Assembly (NCBI GenBank): GCA_003567135.1
Contig: PXAI01000157.1
Coordinates: 1-5,112, forward strand
Source: Balneolia bacterium
GTDB taxonomy: Bacteria > Bacteroidota > Rhodothermia > Balneolales > Cyclonatronaceae
Length of the DNA: 5,112 nucleotides
Reading direction: 5' to 3'
Both the position numbers and the translations under genes were made by a program. This document shows, one piece after another, positions 1-5,112 of this stretch (its first letter is position 1; the number at the start of each line of letters is the position of its first letter). The notes beneath the pieces are model-generated. The model was not told where the DNA came from. It did not search any database and saw only the letters and a program-made list of their open reading frames with translations.

Positions 1-1383
1 CTCGTTGAAACCGATCTCGAAGATCAGCGTCAGGAAATCCTGGCTACGATGGAGCCCGGACAAATTCTCGAAGGCGTTGTTAAAAACATCACCGACTTCG
101 GTGTGTTTATCGACCTTGGCGGCGTAGACGGCCTTCTGCACATTACCGACCTCAGCTGGGGCCGCGTAGAGCATCCGTCAGAAATCTGCCGACTCGACCA
201 GCGTCTAAACGTGGTTGTTCTTGAGTTTGACGAGGAGAGAAAGAGAATTTCACTCGGCCTCAAGCAGCTTCAGCCACATCCGTGGGATGAAATCGACTCC
301 AAATATCCTGAGAACATTAAAGTACAGGGTAAAGTCGTTTCTATCGCTGATTACGGCGCGTTCATCGAGCTCGAAAAAGGCGTTGAAGGTCTCGTTCACA
401 TTTCTGAAATGTCCTGGACACAGCATATCAAGCATCCGTCACAGCTGGTTGAGAAAAACCAGGTTATCGAGTGCGTTGTGCTTAACATCAACAAAGATGA
501 GCGCAAAGTTTCACTTGGTGTGAAGCAGCTTGAAAACGATCCATGGCAGGAAATTACCGAGCGTTACCCGATCGACTCACGCCACAAAGGCGTTGTTCGC
601 AACCTCACCAACTTCGGTGTGTTTGTTGAGCTCGAGCCTGGTATCGACGGCCTCGTTCACATCTCTGACCTGAGCTGGACCGACAAAGTTTCGCATCCGA
701 GCGAAGTAGTTAACAAAGGCGACGAAATCGACGTGGTAATTCTCTCTGTTGATTTTGACAACCGCCGTATTTCTCTCGGCCACAAGCAGGTTCTCGAGAA
801 TCCATGGGATTCATTCGCTGAAAACCATCCGGTAGGAAGCGAAATCAAAGGTACCGTTAAGCGCCACACCGATAAAGGTGCCTTCATTAAGCTGGATAAC
901 AATCTGGAAGGATTCTTCCCGGCGCGTGAAGCAGAAGTACCTGAGAATTTCAAGCATGACTTCAAGGCAGGCGAGGAAGTTACACTGAATCTTATCGAGT
1001 TTGATGAGCAGGGACGTAACATTACGCTCGGCCAGAAGGAAGTAAGCGCTGAAAAAGCTAAGGAAAGCGAAAAGAAAGCACGTAAAGCCAAGCAGGCAAA
1101 AGAAGCCTCAGGCGCGCTGACTCTCGGTGAAATGTCCGGACTTGCTGATCTGAAAAAGCAGCTGAAGGACAAGGATGATTCCGAAGCTAAAGAAGAAGCC
1201 AAGACTAAGAAAACAGAAAAGGCCAAGAAAGCCGACGCTGAAGAAAAGCCTGAAGCTGAAGAAAAAGCTGAAACCAAAAAAGCTAAATCAGCCTCAAAGG
1301 CAAAAGCAAAGAAAGCTGAAAAAGCTGACGATGCCGAGGCCGCTGATGCAGAGGAAAAAGCTGAAGAAAAAGAAGAGAAGTAA
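1..1383 (+). CDS. rpsA: 30S ribosomal protein S1, C-terminal part (5' end outside window)
   Basis: The reading frame is open from base 1, so this is the 3' portion (460 visible residues) of a longer gene; the ATG at 49 is internal. S1 binds mRNA on the small ribosomal subunit and helps initiation. Four S1 (OB-fold) repeats are visible at about residues 20-88, 107-178, 194-263 and 280-346. The first three carry the HI(T/S)(D/E)(L/M)SW signature and all end in an SLG/TLG(x)KQ-type strand. The fourth has FFPAREAE in place of the HIS..SW segment, as last S1 domains often do. By comparison with E. coli S1 these correspond to domains 3-6, so about two N-terminal domains are missing. Residues 371-388 contain the TLGEMSGLADLKKQL segment I associate with Bacteroidota S1. 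A 72-residue tail made almost wholly of K, E, A and D follows. The family call is very secure. Confidence 0.97.
   Translation, partial: LVETDLEDQRQEILATMEPGQILEGVVKNITDFGVFIDLGGVDGLLHITDLSWGRVEHPSEICRLDQRLNVVVLEFDEERKRISLGLKQLQPHPWDEIDSKYPENIKVQGKVVSIADYGAFIELEKGVEGLVHISEMSWTQHIKHPSQLVEKNQVIECVVLNINKDERKVSLGVKQLENDPWQEITERYPIDSRHKGVVRNLTNFGVFVELEPGIDGLVHISDLSWTDKVSHPSEVVNKGDEIDVVILSVDFDNRRISLGHKQVLENPWDSFAENHPVGSEIKGTVKRHTDKGAFIKLDNNLEGFFPAREAEVPENFKHDFKAGEEVTLNLIEFDEQGRNITLGQKEVSAEKAKESEKKARKAKQAKEASGALTLGEMSGLADLKKQLKDKDDSEAKEEAKTKKTEKAKKADAEEKPEAEEKAETKKAKSASKAKAKKAEKADDAEAADAEEKAEEKEEK
1165..1380 (+). other. Lys/Glu/Ala low-complexity C-terminal tail of S1
   Basis: The last 72 codons of rpsA encode 22 Lys, 18 Glu, 18 Ala, 7 Asp, 3 Ser, 3 Thr and 1 Pro. 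There are no aromatic residues and no Leu, Ile, Val or Met. The segment is probably disordered or a charged single helix, with overall charge near neutral (22 basic, 25 acidic) and a more acidic end. It follows the conserved segment where many related S1 proteins appear to stop, so it looks like a lineage-specific extension. Its function is unknown. Confidence 0.85.
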
Positions 1384-1426
1384 TCCTTCTTTATGATCTC
1401 TGCAATGTTTAGCTGAGACAAATTCT

Positions 1427-1459
1427 AAAAAGGAGGAGCCTCGGTTCCTCCTTTTTTTT
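1427..1459 (+). terminator. Intrinsic terminator of rpsA
   Basis: Bases 1427-1440 pair with 1443-1456: five A-T pairs, then GGAGGA, one G-U wobble and a C-C/G-G top. Opening the last pair leaves a four-base CTCG loop. A run of eight T follows the hairpin base at 1452-1459. It lies about 43 bases after the rpsA stop. The A-run on the left arm means it could also work weakly on the other strand, but no minus-strand gene ends here. Confidence 0.9.
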
Positions 1460-1486
1460 GTTTACTATTTTAAGATTTAAAGTGTG

Positions 1487-2533
1487 ATGATGATTCAAAA
1501 CGCCACATCAGTTTCCGAAACGTTCGAACTGATGAAAACGAAACTTGGTAAAGTTGTTCCTGAATCTGAGCTTTATGTAAAGTCAGAAATTGCTTTTGAA
1601 ATCAATAAGATTAAGAAAGAGAAAAACGCGGTTATTCTGGGTCACAACTACATGGAACCGGCGCTGTTTCACAGTATCCCGGATTATGTGGGCGATTCGC
1701 TTGGCCTCAGCCGCATAGCGGCCGAATCTAAAGCCGACCGGATAGTGTTTTGCGGTGTCCGATTTATGGCCGAGACGGCAAAGATTCTGAATCCAAACAG
1801 AATGGTACTTTTGCCCGCAAAAATTGCCGGCTGTTCGCTTGCGTCATCCATCACGGCTGAGGATGTAAGAAACCTGAAACAAAGATATCCCGGTGTTCCT
1901 GTGGTCACCTACATCAACACATATGCTGATGTGAAGGCTGAGACGGATATTTGTTGCACATCAAGCAACGCGGTGGATATTGTTAATCAGCTGGATTCCG
2001 ACATGGTAATCTGCCTGCCGGATGAGTTTCTGGCGAAAAACGTGGCGCGCGAAACCGGAAAAAAAGTTATTATGCCGGGCGATGCGTTCAAACGAAATAC
2101 GCCAAAAGAATCGATGGTCGTGTGGGATGGCAAATGCGAGGTTCACGAAATGTTTACCGTTTCAGATATCGAATCAGCGCGCGCCCAGTTCCCGGATACC
2201 GTTGTGGTGGCTCATCCCGAGTGTCCGCCTGATGTAGTGGAAGCATCTGACTACAGCGGATCTACAACGGCCATTGTGGACTACGTGGCAAAATCTGACG
2301 CCAAACGATTCCTCATTCTAACTGAATGCAGCATGAGCGATAATATCGCGGCAGAAAATCCAGACAAGGAAATGCTGGGCCTCTGCAGCGTTCGTTGCCC
2401 GCACATGAACGAGATTACGCTTGAAGATACGCTCACGTGTCTGCGCGAAGACAGATACCAGATTGAGCTGGAAGAGGAAGTGCGTGTAAAAGCGAAAAAA
2501 TCACTTGATAGAATGCTTGAGATGAGCAAATAG
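1487..2533 (+). CDS. nadA: Quinolinate synthase NadA
   Basis: NadA condenses iminoaspartate with dihydroxyacetone phosphate to quinolinate, the first committed precursor of de novo NAD synthesis, using a [4Fe-4S] cluster in the cytoplasm. In 348 residues (numbered from ATG 1487) the family landmarks are present: HNYMEP near 53-58, GDSLGLS near 69-75, TYINTYADVK near 141-150, HPEC at 243-246 and GSTT near 258-261. The three likely cluster ligands are C116 (AGCSL), C217 (GKCEVHE) and C304 (RCPHMNEITL). A TECSMSDN segment near 279-286 resembles NadA forms I recall from alphaproteobacteria; that is memory, not a search. The start is ambiguous: GTG 1484, ATG 1487 and ATG 1490 are consecutive, and none has a clear ribosome binding site. 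ATG 1532 is a less likely alternative. nadB and nadC are not adjacent. The gene starts about 25 bases after the rpsA terminator. Confidence 0.96.
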   Translation: MMIQNATSVSETFELMKTKLGKVVPESELYVKSEIAFEINKIKKEKNAVILGHNYMEPALFHSIPDYVGDSLGLSRIAAESKADRIVFCGVRFMAETAKILNPNRMVLLPAKIAGCSLASSITAEDVRNLKQRYPGVPVVTYINTYADVKAETDICCTSSNAVDIVNQLDSDMVICLPDEFLAKNVARETGKKVIMPGDAFKRNTPKESMVVWDGKCEVHEMFTVSDIESARAQFPDTVVVAHPECPPDVVEASDYSGSTTAIVDYVAKSDAKRFLILTECSMSDNIAAENPDKEMLGLCSVRCPHMNEITLEDTLTCLREDRYQIELEEEVRVKAKKSLDRMLEMSK

Positions 2534-2561
2534 ATTGTGTGATCAAAAAACTCCAGACACA

Positions 2562-2589
2562 AAAAAAGGCGCTCATTGGCGCCTTTTTT
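2562..2589. terminator. Bidirectional intrinsic terminator between nadA and the convergent small gene
   Basis: GGCGC (2568-2572) pairs with GCGCC (2579-2583) around a six-base loop, flanked by A-run 2562-2567 and T-run 2584-2589. On either strand this reads as a GC hairpin followed by a run of T. It lies 28 bases after the nadA stop and 21 bases after the end of the minus-strand gene, so it suits both convergent genes. Confidence 0.9.
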
Positions 2590-2610
2590 GCTTTAGTAAT
2601 TATCTGATGC

Positions 2611-2871
2611 TTACTTCTCTTTAGTAAACCAAATTATGTTATCCTGAGAATTTCTGCTGCTTCTGATCTTACTTCCGGTTTCACGGTTGTAGGTGTAAAC
2701 AACGTTTCTCATGGAGTTCAACTCTTTATCATTAGTATAGGAGACCTGAATAGCTTTTGACCCGCCCGGTTCGAGCTGATCTAATTTATCAATGAGGTCT
2801 CTGAACTTGGATGATCTTTTCTTGGAAGATTTAATCTCCGACCGATCAACAACTTTTATTCTTAGTGCCAT
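2611..2871 (-). CDS. Small basic protein of unknown function (86 aa)
   Basis: I do not recognise a named family. The protein has 19 Lys/Arg against 11 Asp/Glu (net about +8). It has a basic N-terminal stretch (residues 4-24), a probable helix (22-34), a GGSKAIQVSY strand-like segment (36-45), a probable helix NSMRNVVYTYNRETG (52-66), then KIRSSR and a closing strand IIWFTK (79-84). The order short helix, PGG-S turn, strand, helix ending in a Gly, basic strand, Trp-containing end strand resembles small single-domain proteins of possible nucleic-acid-binding type; that is a pattern impression only. An AGGA sits just before the ATG at 2871 but is unusually close. The gene follows moxR by 87 bp on the same strand without an obvious terminator between, has a plausible promoter of its own, and is followed by the shared terminator. 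Together these make it a credible real gene. Confidence 0.8.
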   Translation of the reverse strand: MALRIKVVDRSEIKSSKKRSSKFRDLIDKLDQLEPGGSKAIQVSYTNDKELNSMRNVVYTYNRETGSKIRSSRNSQDNIIWFTKEK

Positions 2872-2905
2872 TTTCCTGAGTGTTAATATTGAGGTTAAGT
2901 ATATT

Positions 2906-2936
2906 TAAAGATAAAGATTATCTGATTGGTATACAA
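2906..2936 (-). promoter_or_regulatory. Predicted promoter of the 86-aa gene
   Basis: On the minus strand, TTG (2936-2934) is followed after 20 bases by TATCTTTA (2913-2906). This matches the Bacteroidota -33/-7 pattern TTG-N19..21-TAnnTTTG in all but the last base. The implied leader is about 25-30 bases to the ATG at 2871. The spacing equals that of the stronger nuoJ promoter in the same window. An AT-rich inverted repeat, AGATAA-TCT-TTATCT (2909-2923), overlaps the -7 element and could be an operator or chance. Confidence 0.4.
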
Positions 2937-2958
2937 TAACATTAATTATCCATCCAAA

Positions 2959-3960
2959 TCAGGGTACATGAACAGTGTTGAGAATCTTTTTGATAATATC
3001 TTCAGTATTGACCTCTTCTGCTTCGGCTTCGTACGTTAATATAATCCTGTGCCGTAAAACGTCCATCGCAATTTCGCGAACATCATCAGGAGTTACATAA
3101 CCGCGGTGTTGCATAAATGCATGGGCTCTTGAAGCAAGGTTTAGATTTATAGATGCTCTTGGTGATGCTCCAAAACTTATAAGCTGTGTCAATTCGCTTA
3201 GCCTGTATTTTTGAGGGTCACGCGTGGCGAATATCAGATCAATGATATACTGTTCCACTTTTTCATCCATATAAATATCATTAATCGTTTCCCGCGCATT
3301 TTTGATTTCATCCGGAGTTGTTACCGCTTTTAACTCGGCTTTTTTCCCGGTGCGGGCCATCCTCCGCATAATTTCAAGCTCTTCTTTATCAGTAGGGTAG
3401 CCTACGTTCAGCTTGAGCATAAAACGATCGACCTGAGCCTCAGGAAGTGGGTAGGTACCTTCCTGTTCAACCGGATTTTGCGTGGCCAGTACCAGAAACG
3501 GATCATCCAGTTTGAAGGATGTGTCGCCGATGGTAACCTGGCGATCCTGCATACATTCAAGCAGCGCGCTCTGAACTTTGGCAGGGGAGCGGTTAATCTC
3601 ATCTGCCAGAATAATATTCGAAAAAACGGGTCCTTTTTTTACGGTGAAATCCCCGACTTTCTGATTATAAATAAGCGTACCCATCAAATCAGCAGGAAGA
3701 AGATCCGGCGTGAACTGGATGCGCTGAAAACCGGTATCAATAACTTTTGCCAGTGAGGAAACCGTCAGCGTTTTCGCCAGACCGGGAACGCCTTCAAGAA
3801 GCACGTGGCCATCTGTAAGCAATCCGATAAGCAGGCGGTCGATCATGTATCGCTGGCCGACGATTACCTTCGATAACTCCTCGTGAATATGATTGATAAA
3901 TGTACTGTTCTCAGCGATTCGCTCATTTAGCTTCTGGATGTCAACGCTGCCTGATTGCAT
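2959..3960 (-). CDS. MoxR-family AAA+ ATPase
   Basis: MoxR proteins are hexameric AAA+ ATPases that act as chaperone-like factors, often with von Willebrand factor A and DUF58 partners. The 333 residues show the AAA_3 core: Walker A GVPGLAKT (57-64), Walker B IILADE (116-121, Asp120/Glu121), sensor 1 in ATQNP (159-163), a candidate Arg finger in VDRF (Arg179), and sensor 2 in GASPRAS (Arg268). The lid domain occupies roughly 215-330. Full length is normal for the family and all ATPase residues are intact. The ATG at 3958-3960 has no Shine-Dalgarno sequence but an A/T-rich upstream region. The usual DUF58 gene does not follow; the next gene on this strand is the 86-aa unknown, 87 bp on. The specific client cannot be told from the sequence, so no symbol beyond the family name is given. 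Confidence 0.95.
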   Translation of the reverse strand: MQSGSVDIQKLNERIAENSTFINHIHEELSKVIVGQRYMIDRLLIGLLTDGHVLLEGVPGLAKTLTVSSLAKVIDTGFQRIQFTPDLLPADLMGTLIYNQKVGDFTVKKGPVFSNIILADEINRSPAKVQSALLECMQDRQVTIGDTSFKLDDPFLVLATQNPVEQEGTYPLPEAQVDRFMLKLNVGYPTDKEELEIMRRMARTGKKAELKAVTTPDEIKNARETINDIYMDEKVEQYIIDLIFATRDPQKYRLSELTQLISFGASPRASINLNLASRAHAFMQHRGYVTPDDVREIAMDVLRHRIILTYEAEAEEVNTEDIIKKILNTVHVP

Positions 3961-3996
3961 AAAATAGTTAGCTTTTTAAAGTGATTACGGGGTGTT

Positions 3997-4026
3997 TATT
4001 GATAGTAATAATCTGTATACTTGCAA
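3997..4026 (-). promoter_or_regulatory. Possible moxR promoter
   Basis: On the minus strand, TTGCAA starts at 4026 and TATCAA lies at 4004-3999. There are 16 bases between the hexamers, or 19 bases between TTG and TA. The match to the Bacteroidota -7 box is poor, and to the sigma-70 boxes about four of six each. The position would give a leader of roughly 30 bases. It overlaps the candidate uppP promoter on the other strand. This is weak evidence. Confidence 0.2.
4016..4023 (+). promoter_or_regulatory. Possible -7/-10 element of uppP
   Basis: TATACTTG differs by one base from TAnnTTTG, and TATACT by one base from TATAAT. It lies 39 bases before the uppP ATG. No TTG is found at the expected 19-21 base distance, so the upstream element is missing or degenerate. 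It is the best promoter candidate in the 102-bp divergent region for the plus strand. Confidence 0.3.
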
Positions 4027-4027
4027 G

Positions 4028-4040
4028 CTTAAAGTTTAAG
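4028..4040. repeat. Perfect 13-base palindrome in the moxR-uppP divergent region
   Basis: CTTAAA-G-TTTAAG is a perfect inverted repeat with a one-base centre. It directly follows a second palindrome, CTTGCAAG (4020-4027). The pair lies just downstream of the candidate uppP -7 box and upstream of, or overlapping, the candidate moxR -35. That is where an operator could act on either gene. The sequence is A/T-rich, so chance is possible. Confidence 0.35.
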
Positions 4041-4062
4041 GAAAAATCTCCAAAAGTTTTTA

Positions 4063-4890
4063 ATGGATCTTCTTGAAGCGCTAATACTCGGTCTTGTACA
4101 AGGCATTACCGAATTTTTACCGATAAGCAGCTCGGGTCATCTCCGGATTGCCGCCGCTCTGCTCGGTCAGGATCTTGATCCGGATCTGACCTTCGATATT
4201 ATGGTCCATTTCGGTACGCTGTTTAGCGTTTTCGTGTACTTCCGTGAAAAACTCGCTGATTTGCTGCGCTCCGTCGCCCGGATTCTCAAAAGTCCGGTGT
4301 ACTGTTTTCAGAACTGGGACAACGACTACGCCCTGCGTTTTAATGTTTACGTTGTTGCAAGTATGATTCCGGCCGCAGTTGCCGGTTTTACGATACGGGA
4401 ATTTGTTGAAACCGCATTTGCTAATCCAATTGCCATTTCCGCCATGTTCATGGTTACCGGTACGTTGCTCTACGCAACAAAGTTTTACGGAATGGGAGAG
4501 AAGGGCCTTACGCTGAAAAACACTTTCCTCGTTGGTATTGCTCAGGCCGCCGCGTTGCTGCCGGGTATCAGCCGTTCAGGGATTACCATCTCGGTTGCCG
4601 TCTTTCTGGGAATCCGCAGAAACGACATCGCGGATTTTACTTTTATCATGATGATTCCCGTAATCATCGGAATGACGCTCAACGATATGCTGAAAATTCA
4701 GGTTGAAGGTTTGCCGGAAGGAATGTTATGGCCGCTCGTCATTGGTTTTTTTACAGCCGCAATTTCCGGTTACTTCGCTCTTAAGTATCTGATTATTCTG
4801 TTTAAGTCGAAAGGTATCCACTACTTTTCATGGTACTGCTGGGCGATCGGTTTATTCGGTCTGATTTACTTCGGGCTTTATTTGTCCTGA
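4063..4890 (+). CDS. uppP: Undecaprenyl-diphosphatase UppP (BacA family)
   Basis: UppP dephosphorylates undecaprenyl diphosphate to the monophosphate, recycling the lipid carrier for peptidoglycan and other surface polymers; overproduction is known to confer bacitracin resistance. The 275-residue membrane protein is of normal length. Both signature regions are intact: QGITEFLPISSSGH (13-26), with the (Q/E)xxxE pair Q13/E17, the serine cluster and H26; and LLPGISRSGITIS (165-177), with R171. Hydrophobic segments lie near 1-12, 45-60, 92-110, 122-139, 153-182, 190-206, 221-246 and 255-274, fitting the known multi-pass topology with re-entrant loops. ATG 4063 starts exactly at the conserved MDLLEALILGLVQG beginning, which fixes the start even without a Shine-Dalgarno sequence. 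It is divergent from moxR and 77 bp before nuoJ, with no functional link to either evident. Confidence 0.97.
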   Translation: MDLLEALILGLVQGITEFLPISSSGHLRIAAALLGQDLDPDLTFDIMVHFGTLFSVFVYFREKLADLLRSVARILKSPVYCFQNWDNDYALRFNVYVVASMIPAAVAGFTIREFVETAFANPIAISAMFMVTGTLLYATKFYGMGEKGLTLKNTFLVGIAQAAALLPGISRSGITISVAVFLGIRRNDIADFTFIMMIPVIIGMTLNDMLKIQVEGLPEGMLWPLVIGFFTAAISGYFALKYLIILFKSKGIHYFSWYCWAIGLFGLIYFGLYLS

Positions 4891-4918
4891 TTAATCGAAT
4901 TTTATGTTGAAGCCCGAA
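4870..4918. repeat. 9-bp inverted repeat across the uppP stop and nuoJ promoter
   Basis: TTCGGGCTT (4870-4878), inside the last uppP codons, is perfectly complementary to AAGCCCGAA (4910-4918). A G-U and an A-U pair could extend it inward, leaving a loop of about 27 bases. No T-run follows, so it is not a standard intrinsic terminator. The right arm begins immediately after the -33 TTG of the nuoJ promoter. It might be an RNA 3'-end structure for uppP. Confidence 0.5.
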
Positions 4919-4937
4919 TGAAATTTGGGTACATTTG
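4907..4937 (+). promoter_or_regulatory. Bacteroidota-type promoter of nuoJ
   Basis: TTG (4907-4909), 20 bases, then TACATTTG (4930-4937) matches the TTG-N19..21-TAnnTTTG consensus of the Bacteroidota primary sigma factor at every fixed position. It would start transcription near 4943, giving a leader of about 25 bases to the nuoJ ATG. It is the clearest promoter in the window and supports nuoJ heading its own transcription unit. Confidence 0.65.
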
Positions 4938-4942
4938 GGCAC
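4923..4942 (+). repeat. Tandem 10-bp direct repeat over the nuoJ -7 element
   Basis: ATTTGGGTAC (4923-4932) is followed directly by ATTTGGGCAC (4933-4942), with one base different. The period is close to one DNA helical turn, and the -7 box TACATTTG spans the junction of the two copies. Confidence 0.6.
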
Positions 4943-4967
4943 TAAATTATTCTGCTGAAAATTTCTC

Positions 4968-5112
4968 ATGGAAACCTATTTTTTCGTATTTGTTTCAGTA
5001 TTTGCTGTCGTAACTGCATTGGCAATGGTGCTGAGTAAGAACACTGTAAACAGTGCTCTTTATCTTGTATTACATATGCTCTCTGTAGCCGGATTTTATT
5101 TGTTGCTTAAAG
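4968..5112 (+). CDS. nuoJ: NADH-quinone oxidoreductase subunit J, N-terminal part (3' end outside window)
   Basis: Only 48 complete codons are visible; the frame is open to the window edge. NuoJ (Nqo10) is a membrane subunit of respiratory complex I, near the quinone-site end of the proton-pumping arm. The visible part has a first hydrophobic helix (about 4-20), the typical MVLSKNTVNSALYLVL segment (20-35; family pattern VLSRNPVHSALxLVL), and a second hydrophobic helix ending GFYLLL, matching the start of NuoJ. The family is usually about 160-180 residues, so roughly 70 percent is missing. ATG 4968 fits the normal N-terminus; there is no Shine-Dalgarno sequence. It follows uppP instead of nuoI and has its own strong promoter match, so it probably opens a nuoJ-onward cluster, though the following genes are not visible. 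Confidence 0.88.
   Translation, partial: METYFFVFVSVFAVVTALAMVLSKNTVNSALYLVLHMLSVAGFYLLLK

Noticed and set aside
49..1383. rpsA starting at ATG 49
   Set aside because: The frame stays open to base 1 and the upstream residues match the linker before an S1 domain, so ATG 49 is internal and the gene is cut by the window edge.
1..1383. Repeated S1 segments as a DNA repeat or CRISPR-like array
   Set aside because: The similarity is at protein level between diverged S1 domains about 260 bases apart; the DNA is not identically repeated and there is no spacer structure.
1175..1396. Lys/Pro/Leu-rich ORF in another plus frame within the rpsA tail
   Set aside because: It is a frame-shifted shadow of the repetitive tail codons, with no domain or start signal.
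657..1421. Long minus-strand ORF (254 codons) opposite rpsA
   Set aside because: It is Ser/Ala/Phe-rich low-complexity sequence produced by reading the Lys/Glu/Ala tail codons backwards. The plus-strand S1 protein is certain, and no independent promoter or domain is visible.
2909..2923. AT-rich hairpin between moxR and the 86-aa gene as a terminator
   Set aside because: A 6-bp A/T stem with a three-base loop and no T-run is too weak for termination; it is noted only as a possible operator over the -7 box.
3478..3756. 92-codon plus-strand ORF inside moxR
   Set aside because: It lies wholly opposite the conserved ATPase core of moxR and has no recognisable domain.
1..5112. A new multi-gene defence or mobile system
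   Set aside because: All genes but one are well-known housekeeping families with intact key residues. There are no transposase, integrase, toxin-antitoxin or nuclease genes and no repeat arrays.

Overview
This 5.1-kb chromosomal window carries ordinary housekeeping genes. Its best taxonomic fit is a member of the Bacteroidota/Balneolota/Rhodothermota (FCB) group. Three observations point that way: the S1 protein ends with a TLGEMSGLADLKKQL-type segment as I remember it from Bacteroidota S1 proteins; starts mostly lack Shine-Dalgarno sequences and have A/T-rich upstream regions; and a sequence before nuoJ matches the Bacteroidota-type promoter TTG-N20-TAnnTTTG exactly. The assignment is an inference, and the genus cannot be given.

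Layout, left to right. Positions 1-1383 (+) hold the 3' part of rpsA (ribosomal protein S1): four S1 domains plus a long Lys/Glu/Ala tail, followed by a strong intrinsic terminator at 1427-1459. nadA (quinolinate synthase, + strand) begins only about 25 bases later and ends at 2533. It converges on a small unknown minus-strand gene (2611-2871, 86 aa, basic), and one bidirectional hairpin (2562-2589) can terminate both. Upstream of the small gene, also on the minus strand, is a MoxR-family AAA+ ATPase (2959-3960). A 102-bp divergent intergenic region separates moxR from uppP (undecaprenyl-diphosphatase, + strand, 4063-4890). The window ends in the first 48 codons of nuoJ (complex I membrane subunit, + strand from 4968), which has its own well-formed promoter.

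The genes serve unrelated core functions: translation, NAD synthesis, cell-wall lipid carrier recycling, respiration, and a chaperone-like ATPase. They look like separate transcription units, not one pathway. Every intergenic gap is about 100 bp or less, so there is no long non-coding stretch. I found no mobile element, CRISPR array, tRNA or rRNA, and no convincing new multi-gene system. The points most worth a second look are the basic 86-aa protein paired with a MoxR that lacks its usual DUF58 neighbour, the low-complexity S1 tail, nuoJ placed away from nuoI, and repeats and inverted repeats around the uppP and nuoJ promoters.
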